Of a stretch of 64,000 nt of DNA, positions 42,346 through 53,245 are shown piece by piece; the stretch's first letter is position 1, and every line of letters starts with the position of its first letter. A program made the translations under genes and the position numbers. A model generated the notes under the pieces. That model made no database searches. It was not told the origin of the DNA and saw only the letters and a program-made list of their open reading frames with translations. Source of the stretch: Progne subis subis (lineage: Eukaryota; Chordata; Aves; Passeriformes; Hirundinidae). Location: the NCBI GenBank assembly GCA_022316685.1, contig JAKJHU010000858.1:1-64000 (forward strand), in the 5' to 3' direction.

Positions 42346-43762
42346 GCTGGGGCTCTGCAAGGTCCCTGGGGGAGAGGGGAAGGAGCAGCAGAGCAGGGGC
42401 TGATCCATCCCCACTGCTCTGGACACCCCAGGGCAGCGTCCCAGAGCATCCTCCTGCACCTGCCAACAACTTCCCCCCTCTGCAGCCCTGGCCTCTCCCC
42501 CAGTTCACAGAGGTGCCACATCCTTGCAGGCACAGACACAACAGCACTGGCTCAGGAGCCCCTGTTTGCACTGCACAGAGCAGAATGAGCACCCCCATGG
42601 GGTTGGTGTGGGGAGATGAACCTGAGTGAGCAGAAATGCCATCAGCCCCTGGAGCCAGGAATTCTGGTCTCTGAAAGTCAGATTATTTAAAAATTCAATA
42701 ATTCTATGGTCACTGTACCCAAAACAGCTTCTGACCCCAATTGATCTCCCACCAGCCCTTCTCTGTGAACAGCAGGAGACAGAGCTTTCCTTGGAGTGGC
42801 AAGAGAAGGTAACCTCCATAAAGAGGAAGGTTGTGCCAGCTTGGAAGGTTCAGCCTGGAGGTGAGGAAAAAGAAAAGTCCCTGCCAGCGTAGAATTTTGG
42901 CGCTCGAGGTGTCCCAGCATGAGCCTGGGCCATGCCCTGGCTCTGTGTGCCAGGAGCCGGCAGCGCTGGGTGCAGGGAGCCCAGGGAGGGCACAGAAATG
43001 CTGGGCTGAGAAATGCTGGGGGGCACAGCGAGATGGGCGTGTGCAGCCGGCCAGGGCACAGGAGCAGCACGCACAGGGGCACAGCCTGCAGGAGAGATGG
43101 CCAAGGGCTGGCCAGGGCTGGCAGGGCCACAGGCACCCAGGCCTTTGTCCCCTGGGCCCTGGCAGCGCCTCTGGAGGCCCCACAGAAGGAACTTTCCTTC
43201 CAGGGGCTGCACTTTGCTTCTGCCTCGCCCCTCCCTGAGGAGCCTGGCAGGGCTTGCAGCTTTCTGACATCTGTCCTTGCTGCCCCTGCCATCCCCTTGC
43301 CCCACAAACAGCCCCGAGCCACCCGTGAGGGACAGGCCCTGCTGTGCCAGGCCTGGCCTCAGGGCTTGGCCTTTCTGCTTCCTCCAGCCAGCCCAGGCCT
43401 TGCTCAGCATTGCAGTTCCCTGCTCACAGCCTTTGGCTCCCTGCAATCCTGGCCTCAAGGATCTGCTCTCCCCAGTGCCTGGGGAGCCTTTGGCACTCCC
43501 TGCCCTCACTGGGGCCCAGCGATGCTCCAAGGGACTTGGAGTTTTGCTTCTGCCTCCCTGAGCAGCTTCTTCAACCTTCTCTCAGTGCCTGAGGCTCCTG
43601 GACTCAGCCCCAAATTTTCATGTGGGGCTCATGAAAATACAGAAAACCCTCAATAGCTCTTTGTCTTCCTTCTATTGTCTTCAAGTCTCCAGGGCATGTT
43701 CAGATGACTGGAGACACTCTGGAGTTCTGTTAAGGAGGGAGATTACAAAGTGCATCTCATGA
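42346..43762. repeat. GC-rich non-coding stretch with an inverted partner at 46,770-47,200
   Basis: 42,950-43,560 resembles the reverse complement of 46,770-47,200: the CCCAGTGCCTGGGGAGCC segment near 43,473 and its complement near 46,865, and the CAAGGGACTTGGAGTTTTGC segment near 43,528 and its complement near 46,795. I see no gene; multi-frame openness reflects composition. Confidence 0.55.
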
Positions 43763-43999
43763 TTTTTTTTTTTTTTTTTTTTTTTTAAATCGCGTGAGCT
43801 TTTTTAAAAAAATCAGTTCTGAGAAGAGGTGACAAAATCATTCTCCAAGTGATCTTGATGCTGAATGTCTCTTTAGGAGGTCTGGGCATGGTGAAGAATG
43901 AGCCCCTTGCAAGCTGACCCTCTTTGGAAAACTGCTCCTTACTCCCAACCTCACCATGGCTGACATTGCGCACCTGGGATTAAACTGCTAAAACATAAC

Positions 44000-44039
<40 letters not shown>

Positions 44040-44240
44040 CATTTTTCTTTACAATAAAAATCTAATTAAATAATAAAATAAATTGCATCTTTGTTATTTA
44101 TAGTAATAAAATTATATCTTTTTATATACCTAATTTTTATATTTATGTTAAAAACATTTTAAACAACGAATAATTTTTTAGCCATTTGTTTTTAGTAACA
44201 CAATGACCTTCAATAATTAATTGACTGCTATTTGCTGTTG
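43763..44240. repeat. Poly-T (24), poly-A (38) and AT-rich block
   Basis: T24 at 43,763-43,786 and A38 at 44,001-44,038 face each other about 215 bases apart, so the strands could fold back. After the A tract comes ~200 bases with many AATAAA-like and TTTATA words. No element ends were found. Confidence 0.8.
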
Positions 44241-44329
44241 ATTTCTCCCTATTTATGCGAACTTGTCCTATTTTTAGTCCTTTTCTCATATTTTTTAGCA
44301 TTTTCTCAGACAGGGTGAAAGGGGCCACT

Positions 44330-44590
44330 TTGAGGTCCATGGAGACATTTCTGGGGCGCATTTGGGGTAGTTTTGGGTTTGGGGAGGGAATTTGGAGAGA
44401 ACTTGAGGGTCAGAAGGACTCTTGGGGGAGCCGGGCGGGCACTTGGAGGGGCACTTAGGGATTCAGTCACACAATTCGGGGTCCGGGCGGGCACTTGGGG
44501 GTCCAGGGGGGCACTTGGGGGTCAGGGAGGGGAATCTGGGGGCCCTTCGGGCTCAGGGCGGGCACTTGGGGGCTCTGACGGGGCTCTCTG
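44330..44590 (+). repeat. G-rich repeats around GGGCACTTGGGGGTC
   Basis: Seven to eight loose copies of GGGCACTTGG(G)GG, joined by GGTCCGGGC or GGTCAGGGAG. Many runs of three or more G on the plus strand give strong G-quadruplex potential. One more copy lies near 44,812-44,828, between motif units of the next entry. Confidence 0.8.
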
Positions 44591-44593
44591 CAG

Positions 44594-45175
44594 CGCGGGG
44601 GATGATGGGAGTTGTAGGCGCGGGTATAACACGGTTCAATCGGGCCGCGGAGCATCATGGGAGTTCTGGGCACAGCTCCATTGTCTCTTTGGGGCGCGTG
44701 GCATGACGGGAGATGAAGTCTCGGCTGGAATAGCGCTCTAAGTGAGCCGCGGAGCATGCTGGGAGCTGTAGTCACGGAAGTGGCTCTATACAGAGCTTCT
44801 GGGGGTCCGGGAAGGCACTTGGGGGTCACTTTTGCGTCCAAGCCGCAACTTGAGGTCCTCAAGGGGAACGTATATGGTTCAGGAGCACTTAGGGGGAGCT
44901 TGGGGAGGTCTAACCGGGCTATTTGGGGCGCGGGGCACGGCAGGATTTATAAGCGCGGCACTGTGTTTGGAGGGGCTCTGATGCCGCGGGGGATGATAGG
45001 AGATGAATTCGAGAAGTGGCCAGAAACGGGCATCGATGGGGTTCGGAGCGTTCAGGGGATTTAGGGACGCTTTTCGGGGGTCCTGAATGGGCGCGGAAGA
45101 GGCATTTAGTCACCCTGCAGGGTCTGGGAGACACTGATAGGACACATGGGGGGCGGATAACGGGGGCGGGGGTGG

Positions 45176-45212
<37 letters not shown>

Positions 45213-45297
45213 CTGTGGAGCGCGGGACATGATGGGCGTTGAAGTCCCGGCTCCGTTGGGGTTCAGTCGGGCCGCGGGGCGTGATGGGAGTTATAGG
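44594..45297 (+). promoter_or_regulatory. Array of eight ZNF143/Staf-like motifs
   Basis: Eight copies of a unit GCCGCGG(A/G)GCATGATGGGAGTTGTAG, exact to degenerate, at about 44,594, 44,645, 44,693, 44,746, 44,934, 44,983, 45,218 and 45,271. The reverse complement core, CTACAACTCCCA(T/G)CATGC, matches the promoter element bound by ZNF143 (Staf) and associated THAP11/HCFC1 complexes. Most units are preceded by a GGTTCA(A/G)TCGGG-like stretch, so the array is tandem but irregular (spacing about 50-235 bases). The fourth copy (GAGCATGCTGGGAGCTGTAGT) is nearest the known motif; the fifth is most decayed. No gene is seen on either side. Confidence 0.7.
45179..45211 (+). repeat. (TG)16 microsatellite
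   Basis: Uninterrupted TG repeat of 33 bases within the motif array, preceded by GGGGGCGGGGGTGGGGG. Confidence 0.95.
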
Positions 45298-45300
45298 CAA

Positions 45301-45420
45301 ACAGAAAAGATGGCGCAGCAGAGAGCAAATCCTGTCCCTTGTGTCCCTATCCCCAGCGCTGATTGGCTGCGGGCTGTGATGGGCAGCAGCCTCTGCAAAT
45401 AGGAAACGGCAGAGGCGGGA
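45301..45420. promoter_or_regulatory. Promoter-like block with YY1-type and CCAAT sites
   Basis: AAGATGGCG at 45,307-45,315 is the YY1 core. GATTGGCTG at 45,361-45,369 is an inverted CCAAT (NF-Y) box. CTGCAAATAGG near 45,395 is octamer-like. Such sites often lie with ZNF143 motifs in TATA-less promoters. No transcribed gene can be attached from sequence alone. Confidence 0.55.
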
Positions 45421-45429
45421 GAAGCTCAT

Positions 45430-45960
45430 TCAATCCCTCCAGTCTCTTCCACTCCAGCCCAGGTTATTCCCAGTACAGCCCAGTACATATACAGTGCCCC
45501 TCCAGCCCCACCCAGTACAGCACAATTCATCCCCAGTAAAGCCAAGTAAAACCCCAGTGCCCCTCCAGGCCCTCCAAGTGCAGCCCAGTCCCTCCCAATA
45601 CACCTGAGTTCATTTCCATTCCCCTCCAGTTCCCCCCAGTATCATCCAAAGTACACCCCTGTGTCCCCCTGTTTGCCCACAGTGTTCCCAGTGTCCCAAG
45701 TTTGTCCCAGTATCCCCCAGTATCACTCAAGAGTACCCCCAGTATGTCTCAGTATGGCCCAGTATCACTCCCAGTATGTCCCAGTATGTCTCAGTCTACC
45801 CCCACAGTCCATCCCAGTCTGCCCAGATTCCCCCTCAGCATTCCCGGTGTTCCCAGGTTGTCCCAGTCCACCCCAGTATCACTCCCAGTATGTCCCAGTG
45901 TCTCCCACAGCGTTCCCAGTGTCTCCCAGTGTGTCCCAGTCCTCCCCAGTGTTTCCAAGG
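45430..45960 (+). repeat. CCCAGTAT-rich minisatellite
   Basis: Dense irregular repeats of CCCAGTATG(T/A)(C) and CCCAGTGTTCCCAG over ~500 bases, about 10 bases per unit. It is open on the plus strand in several frames for this reason alone. Confidence 0.85.
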
Positions 45961-46309
45961 AAACTTGAACTGCTCACGGTTGCTGTGGCACCCAAACCCA
46001 GCAGTGGGGTCAGTGCAGTGTCCATGGCCACAGCCCCTTGCAGACCTCCTGAGGACAGACCCTGGATCAATATCAAGCACAGAATGCTGCAATCACCTCT
46101 GCTCCAATGAGAACAGAATAAAATACACCCTTTATAACAGGAATGTGTATTTCTTAGAAACTCTTTCAAATCTTTCTCCATAACTGTTGTAGAAAACTTT
46201 CCTAATGAACTGCGCCAGACCAGAGGGAAATCAAGGCACAGCCATGGTTTGTCAGGACTTGCTTGATCCCAAGGAGCCCCGTGGTGCATTTGGTGCTGAG
46301 CCCTCAGGG

Positions 46310-46890
46310 CCTGAGAGGAGATTGCACAAACCTTTCCAGCAGTCCAAGTCACAGGAAAAACCCAAAGTGTCTCACAGCATTCATGGGTCCCACTGAGGTC
46401 CATCCCCAACACAGGCTCCTCATGGACTCCTTGGAGGAGAGAACTGGGAGGCCATGATTGCCCAAAAACCTCTCAGAGACTCACTGTGTAAAGGAAAACC
46501 CAAAGTACCTTAAAACCCTTGAGTATCTCAAAGCATGAATGAGCCCCACTGAGTGTCAATACAAAGCCTCTCTAGGGACTCATTAAATATTGGATAATTG
46601 GAGGCCATGACTGCACAAACCTGTCAGGGATTCAGTGTCAAAAAGTAGTACTTTAATGATTCTTGCGTACTTTGAGGCATTAATGAGCCCCACTGAGTGT
46701 TGTTACTGACAAAACATCTCCAGGGACTAATTACAGCAGATAATTGGAGGCCATGATTGCACAAACCCCTCAGAGACTCCCAGGCCAAAGCAAAACCCCA
46801 AGTCCTTTGGAGAACCTGCAGTCCCTGGGAGCATTCAGGAGCCCCCCAGGGCCATTCGTGCCCAAGGCTCCCCAGGGACTGGTCCCAGCA
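46310..46890 (+). repeat. ~148-bp tandem repeat, four units
   Basis: Units marked by GGAGGCCATGATTGCACAAACC at 46,449, 46,599 and 46,746, and a weaker one near 46,313. Each also has GAGCCCCACTGAGTGT and CCAGGGACT-like words. Spacing is 136-150 bases, nucleosome-like. The last unit merges into the inverted match with 42,950-43,560. Confidence 0.8.
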
Positions 46891-47221
46891 GATCCCTGAG
46901 GCCACTGGGATGTGGGGGGATGCTGAGGGCAGGACAAGGGGCTGACAGTGCCCAGCCTTGCTGGGGCTGTGCCAGGAGGCCCCAGGGCCTCAGGACAAGG
47001 TGTCTCCTCACAGCCCTTGGTGGCACAGACCCTGCAGTGCCCCAGGGCACCAAGACTTGTCCTCTCCTGGGCACTGCCCGCCCTGCCAGGGCCCTTGGCC
47101 ATGTCCAGCACAGCTTGTCCTGCGCTGTCCCACAGCTGCTGCTGTGTCCCTGCAGGCTGCACGCTCCCATCTCGCTGCCCCCTGGCTCTGCCCTGCATTT
47201 CCCTTTCTCTTCTCCCTCATA

Positions 47222-48200
47222 TCCTGGGATGGAACGTGGGAGAATGGGTCAAAGCTGTACCAGGGATGGCTTAGACTGGACAGTGACTTATTAAAGAAAT
47301 ATGGGTATTGATCTAGTATCGATACCCAACTATGACGGACAAAAACTCTCTAACAGTTTAAAGTTAGAAAGTGTATGTTTATTACGGCTGGGCAGCACGC
47401 GGGATATTTCCCTAATTCGCACTGCGAAATTCACAGGTAATTACAAAGCCTTTTATTTACAAAAGTGTTGAATACCCAAAATACAAATGCATATTCATAC
47501 CCCTGTCACCTCCCATTCCTCGCTTCGTATGCTAATTGGCAAAGAGGCTATTAGGCATGTGTACTTTGTTTCATAAAATGAGTCGGGGGTCTATTCTGGG
47601 GAGGGATCACCCAAAATGAGGAAGTAAGATGAGTCTTCCTCATCCTGACCTTTCTACCTTTTCAATGAATTCATGACAAATGGATCCTTGGTAGAACTTA
47701 GTTTCCTGTGTTCAATGGGTCCTTTAAGCAGGAAATCTGCAGCTATCTTATGTCCTATTTACCACATTTTGTTTTTCATTACAAGCACAACTACATAAAC
47801 ATAAACCAGACAAGAAATGAGTTAAAAGATCCAGGGTAGCTTATCTAAGATCCGGCTTCTGTTAACTGCTAACAAAGATTACCTATCTACTTCAGCTAAT
47901 TCAGCAACTTATTATCTTAACTTTCCTAAAAATCCTTAGTTCCTCAAAATTAACGTCTCAACAGGAGAAAGTGTTTCTTTACTGAGAGGGTGCTCAAACA
48001 CTGCACAGGCTCCCTGGAGAGGTGGTTGATGCCCCAAGGCTGTCAGTGTTGAGGAGACGTGTGGACAGTGCCCTTAATGACTGCTTTCACTTTTGGTCAG
48101 CCCTGGAGGGGTCAGGCACTTGGAGCAGACCATCATTCTGCTCTGAACTGCAGATCATTCCCAACGGGACTATCCTGGTCTGGTCTATCCCATTCCATAG
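47222..48200 (+). mobile_element. CR1 3' fragment, split by an LTR
   Basis: Left part TGTACCAGGGATGGCTTAGACTGGACAG ends at about 47,283. The right part resumes at 47,964 with AGAAAGTGTTTCTTTACTGAGAGGGTG and AGAGGTGGTTGATGCCCCA, standard CR1 wording. The two join without loss once the intervening LTR is removed. It fades by about 48,200 without the CR1 terminal repeats. Confidence 0.8.
47284..47963 (-). mobile_element. Solo LTR (family W) inside CR1
   Basis: Minus-strand reading starts TGTTGAGACG at 47,963. Reverse AATAAA lies near 47,381 (forward GTTTATTACG). Ends are either 47,333 (TGACGGACAAA) or 47,284 (TGACTTATT), the latter fitting the CR1 joint better. At 47,303-47,327 GGGTATTGAT and ATCGATACCC form a 10-bp stem with one mismatch and a 5-base loop. 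Confidence 0.65.
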
Positions 48201-48244
48201 TCATACCTGTACATGGATCCCTGCAGCAGCTGTGCTCAGACACT

Positions 48245-48440
48245 CTGCCAACAACATTCTCCTTGGTTCTGCAGTGTCACAAGGATCCAGATCCATGACG
48301 TTCTGTACTGTCACCATGGTCTCTTTGGTTCCACAAGGCCTTGCTGTGCCACAATGGCCCCTTGGTTCCATGAGGTTCTGTACTGTCAACAGGAATCTCC
48401 TTGGTTCTGTAGTGTCATAATGGACCCTTGGTTCCCTGAA
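48245..48440 (+). repeat. ~40-bp satellite, block 5 (plus orientation)
   Basis: Five units, closely matching the end of block 2 at 27,080-27,200: both contain CTTTGGTTCCACAAGGCCTT then GCTGTGCCACAATGGCCCC and GGTTCTGTACTGT. Confidence 0.85.
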
Positions 48441-49216
48441 GTGCCTGGCCTCCCACAGTCTCTCAGAGACCCTTTTCCCCCTCACAATCCCTCACAGCCC
48501 CTCAGTGCCCCTCACAGCCCCTCACAGCCCCAGGCACGGGGCTCCTCCCAAAGGAGAAGGGGTCGGGCCCTGCTTGTTCTCCTTTGATTTCGGTCCCTTC
48601 ACAGCCATGAGTAAAGAAAGGCTGAAATGGAGCCTTTCCCCAGCGTTCCCCTCGGGGTTCATTGCGGCTGAAGCTGTGTGCTGGTGCTGGCCCCAGCGCG
48701 AACATCCCTGCAGCCGCCCAGGCCTTTGCTGTCCCCCCGTGTCCATTCCCTGTGCCCGAGTCCCGCCCGGCTCTGGCAGCAGCAGGAGCCGCAGCGCAGC
48801 GGGCGCCGGCCCGGCCCAGCCGGGGCTCCCGGGCAGGAGCAGCAGCAGCGCCGGCCCCTTCCCACCTGCTCCTGCCTTGGCTTCCCAGGGGATTTTCCAG
48901 CTGAATTCTGGAGTAGAGCGACAATCACCCACAAACAGCCCTGATTCCTCCGGGCCCGGCTGTGCTGCCCTGAGCCAGCCTCCAGAGGAAGAAAGGATCG
49001 GGTTCTAGCGCTGTTTTCAGCACTGTTTTACTCACCCTGAGGTGACAGCAGGAGGCTGCCGCTGCCTTTGCCTCGGGAATTGTAGATCATGGCTGCTCTT
49101 GCCCCTCTTCTGCTTGCCACTTGAATTTTATCCGTAAAACTACATTTGCCTCTTTTGGTCAGTGCTACTGACGGGGCTTTCCTGACATGTAACTCAGGTA
49201 CTTTTTTTCAGGCATC
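48441..49216. other. GC-rich, CpG-containing stretch without a clear gene
   Basis: 48,480-48,540 repeats CCCCTCACAGCC. 48,700-48,900 is CpG- and CAG-rich (GCAGCAGGAGCCGCAGCGCAG) and could be a CpG island. Open frames occur on both strands without protein motifs. No TATA box or coding exon seen. Confidence 0.4.
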
Positions 49217-49492
49217 ATGATTAACAGATCTCGAAATACTCACCAGTCCCCGAGCACTAAGTCAAGGAGAATTAAATCCACACAAGCCACATTTTCAGCA
49301 CTCAAACACAGCCCTGTTGCTGATGCTGCTGAAATAGAATTGATAGAGGCCATCACAGAAATTGCCTCTGGAGTGTCAAAAAAAATGAAAAAATCCACCA
49401 GAAGAAAGAAAAACCAGAACTTCTCAACTCAATTCATCGTGCGAGAAATGACAAGATTTGTCTTTACAAACAAGTTCTGGGTCTGCTGGTAG
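49217..49492 (+). CDS. Small basic ORF, hypothetical
   Basis: The 91-codon ORF starts at an ATG with a weak context (GGCATCATGA). The predicted peptide is Ser/Thr/Lys-rich, with a possible amphipathic helix (DAAEIELIEAITEIASGVSK) followed by a strongly basic KKMKKSTRRKKNQ. I do not recognise it. It lies 160 bases before a solo LTR, and the sequence between (a near-repeat of TTTACA(A/G)ACAA(G/A)(T/C)T) looks like the 3' end of a retroviral interior, so it may be an ERV remnant rather than a host gene. Confidence 0.3.
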   Translation: MINRSRNTHQSPSTKSRRIKSTQATFSALKHSPVADAAEIELIEAITEIASGVSKKMKKSTRRKKNQNFSTQFIVREMTRFVFTNKFWVCW

Positions 49493-49653
49493 ATAAAACT
49501 ACCACTGAGAGATAAGAGAAACAATGGGAAGGATTCTACTGATTGATGAATGGAAAAGAAGAAATTTGCCTTTACAGACAAACTGTAGGTTTGTTTGTAA
49601 ATGAAATCGAATATTGAAAGATGAAAATATCAATGGGGAAAACCCATAAATCC

Positions 49654-49937
49654 TGTAAGAATTAAAAATTAAGGGGGTTTTACATTAAAAAGGGGAATCT
49701 TAAGTCTTAGGAATTTTGGGAAGTCTGTACCTCTCAAGTACCTCAGCCAATGGGGAAAGAGAGAGGAAAATGCGGCAGGGAAATTAGGATAAAAAGGAGG
49801 CTGCGTCCTCTGAAAATTTGAGAGACCCCAGAGGAAATGCCCCCTGGCCTCTCGCTTTATTCGAATAAAGTAAAAGGATTACTCTGTCTCCTTTTTGGAC
49901 ATATACCTCTGGTGTTCGTGTATTAAGTTTCCTAACA
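49654..49937 (+). mobile_element. Solo LTR (family U), plus orientation
   Basis: Starts TGTAAGAATTAAAAATT and ends TTTCCTAACA. GGATAAAAAGGAGGC near 49,787 is a TATA box, and CGAATAAAGT near 49,862 the polyadenylation signal, about 75 bases apart, which is a compact gamma-type layout. Flanks ATCC and ATCG are a near-perfect 4-bp target duplication. Confidence 0.75.
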
Positions 49938-50702
49938 ATCGTTTCTGCTGAGCTGCAGCACAAAGTGGAGATGCCCAGAGGTATTTCCAGCTGCTGCTGA
50001 TCCCATTTGGAGCCCAGCCTGCTGCCCAGTCCCAGCAGAACCTGAGCCCAGCCCGGGGAGCTCCCGCAGTGTCGGGAGCTCAGCGCACGCGGGGCCAGGC
50101 CCAGAGCCCCGGGCACGGCCGCCGATTGCGGGGCAGCGGCACAGGCGGAATGTCCTGCGGCCCAAACCTCCTGCTCCTGACACACAGCGCACATCATTCT
50201 CCCCCTCCTCCTCCTCCTCCTCTCCCAGCACAGCACAAATTCCAGCTCGAAGGAGGCTTCCCAAGACAGGGCTCAGGCTCCTGTTTCAGCCTGAGTGTCC
50301 CTGCAGAGGAACAGGGCATCTTTCAGGCAGTTCCAGAAGCTCAGGATTCTCATTTCATGGGAAATCTGAGATGCAATTGCCCTTGTTAGGAAGAACAAAA
50401 GCAGAGGGAATGGATTGGAAATGACTTGGACAAAATGACCCTTCTTACAGACCAAGTTCACCAAGTCATTCCCTGCATTTCTCCTTTTCAGATTCTTTCT
50501 GTCATCTGCTCTGAGAGCTTGTTTTGCTGCTTCCAATGAACTGAATGTACTCTTGATTTCTATCAGTGCATGACATGTTCTGGATCACTTTTGAAATGTC
50601 CGTGGTGTTGTTGAAATGATTATCAAACAATCCTCAGCTTCTGGCTCCGGGCTCTGGAGATTCTTTCTCTGCATTCAACCAGGCTTGTATTCCCTAACAA
50701 TT
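49938..50702. other. Unassigned stretch
   Basis: GC-rich to 50,330 with a (CTC)n run near 50,201-50,222, then mixed composition. No gene, RNA or element ends seen. Confidence 0.5.
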
Positions 50703-53245
50703 CACGGAATCACAGAATCACTATGTTGGAAGAGATGTTCAAGATTATCGAGTCCAATACTTGCCCTAACACCTCAACTAAATCATGGCACTGAGTGCCA
50801 CATCCAGTCTTTTTTTAAACACATCCAAGGATGGTGATGCCACCACCTCTCCAGGCAGACCATTCCAGAACGTTATCGCCATTTCCGTAAAAATATTTTT
50901 CCTAATATCCAACCTGTATTTCCCTTGACACAGCTTCACACTGTGTCCTCTCATTTTATCAGTTGCTGCCTGGAGAAAGAGACCAACCCCCATCTGACTA
51001 CAACCACCCTTCAGGAAGTTGTATAGAGTGATAAGGTCACCTCTGAGTCTCCTTTTCTCCAGGACAAACAAGCCCAGCTCCCTCAGCCACTCCTCACAGG
51101 ACTCGTGTTCCAAGTCCTTCACCAGCCTTGTTGCCCTCCTCTGGATGCACTCAAGCGTCTCAGCGTCCTTCCTAAACTGAGGGGCCAGAACTGGACACAG
51201 CACCCCAGGTGTGGCCTCACCAGTGCCAAATACAGGGGAAGAATGACCTCCCTGCTCCTGCTGGCCACACCATTCCTGATCCAGGCCAGGTGCCATTGGC
51301 CTTCTTGGCCACCTGGGCACACTGCTGGCTCATGTCCAGCCTGCTGTCCATCAGTGGAACAGGTCCCTTTCTGCCTGGGCACTGTCCAGCCACACCGTCC
51401 CCAGCGTAGAGCGCTGCAGCGGAGTATTGTGCCCAAAATGCAGGACTCAGCACTTAGACTTATTAAACCTCATCTTATTGGACTCTGTCCACCCACCCAA
51501 CTGTTCCAGGTCTCAGTGCAGAGCCCTCCTACCTTCCAACAGATCTACACATGCTCCCAGCTTGGTGTCATCTGCAAATTTACTAATAAAAGACTCATTA
51601 CCTCATCCACATCGTAATAAAAATCCTGAACAGAGCTGGCCCCAGCACAGACCCCTGAGGAACACCACTGGTGACTGGCTGCCAGCTGCATACAGCACCG
51701 TTCCCCACCACTCTCTGGGCCCGGCCATGCAGACAGTTCTTAACCCAGCAAAGAGTGCTCCTGTCCAAGCCGTGGGCTGCCAGCTTTTCCAGGAGAGTGC
51801 TGTGGGAGACAGTGTCAAAGGCCTTGCTGAAGTCCAAATACACAACATCCACAGCATTCCCACATCCACCAGGTGGGTCACCTGGTCATAAAAGGAGACC
51901 AGGCTGGTCAAACACGACCTACCCCTCCTAAACCCATGCTGCCTGGGTCTGATACCCTGGCCATCCTGTAGGAGCTGTGTGATGACACTCAATATAAACT
52001 GCTCCATGACCTTACCGGGTCCTGAGGTCAGGCTAACTGGCCTCTAATTACCAGGATCCTCCTTCCCACCCTTCTTCTGAATGCATGTCACATTGGCCAG
52101 CTTCCAGTCACCTGGAACCTCACCAGTGAGCCAGGGCTGTTGGTAAATGATGGAGAGCAGCTTTGCAGGCTCATCTGCCAGCTCCCTCATGACCTTGGGA
52201 TGGATCCCATCTGGGCCCATAGATTTATGAACATCCAAGCATCTCAGCAGTTCTCTGACTGCCTCCTCCTGGATAACAGAGGGACCATTCTGCTCCCTGA
52301 CACCATCTACCAGCCCAGGAGGGCAGTTGTTCTGGGGACAAGCTGTCTTCCCACTAAAGACTGAGGAAAAGAAGGCATCAAGCACTTCTGCCTTCTCCTC
52401 ACCTGCAGTTACTGAGTTCCCTTGCATATCCAGCAGAGAACAAAGATTGGTCTTACCCTTCCTTTGCCTATAATATATTTGTAAAAACATTTTTTATTAT
52501 CCTTTACAAAAGTTGCCAAATTAAGTTTGAACTGAGCTTTGGCCACCCTACTGTTTTTCCTACATGCTCTAGCAACTCTCTTAAATACCTCCTGAGAGAC
52601 CTGACCCTCCTTCCAAAGATGGTACATCCTCTTTTTATTCCTAAGTTCTTTCAAAACCCTGTTGCCCATCCAGGATGGACGTTTGCCTCGTCAGCTCATC
52701 TTTCAGCACACAGTCTGTTCCTCTGCCCTCAAGATCTGTGCTTTGAAGCATGCCCACCCTTCCTGGACTTCCTTTGTTTTGAAAGGCTGCTTCCCAAGGA
52801 ACTCTCTGAATAAGTCTCCTAAACAGGCCAAGATCTGCCATCCTGAAGCCCAGTGTAAAAGTCTTATTGAAGTTCCTCCTGATTTCACCAAATATTGAAA
52901 ACTCTCTCATTTCTTGATCACTGTGTCTCAAGCATCCTCCAACCACCACATCTCCCACCTGTCCTTCTCTATTTGCAAACAACAGGTCTAACATAGTCCA
53001 TCCCCTGGTGGGCTCACACCAGCTGTGACAAAAAGTTGTTCTCCATACACTCCAAAACCTTTCTGGACTGCCGCTTTTCTGCTGTATGAAGATCCCAGCA
53101 GATGTCTGGCAGGTTAGTCACCTACAAGAACAGGGGCTGGTGATCCTGAAACATTCTCCAGCTGCTTATAGAATAAGTTGTCCACTTCTTCCTGCTTGGT
53201 TTGACAATAACAGATTCCCAGTAGGTACCACCAGTACCCTGTCCT
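50703..53245 (-). mobile_element. CR1 LINE, 5'-truncated, 2.5 kb
   Basis: Minus-strand CR1. The 3' end is at ACGGAATCACAGAATCACTA near 50,703. Coding remnants in order along the minus strand: an endonuclease part (SWILDGQ and LDLLFANREGQVGDVVVGG near 52,940-52,994), a linker (MYHLWKEGQVSQEVFKRVAR near 52,600), RT pieces with [28 protein letters not shown] near 51,650-51,850 and FADDTKLG near 51,565. Frame changes and stops show it is inactive. The 5' side is cut off within the endonuclease domain at about 53,245. Confidence 0.95.

Noticed and set aside
43763..44038. Poly-T and poly-A as ends of a processed pseudogene
   Set aside because: No gene-like sequence precedes either tract in the right orientation and no target duplication is visible.
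45430..45960. Long plus-strand frames (149, 88 and 135 codons) in the CCCAGTAT repeats
   Set aside because: Repeat-driven openness in all three frames; no domain.
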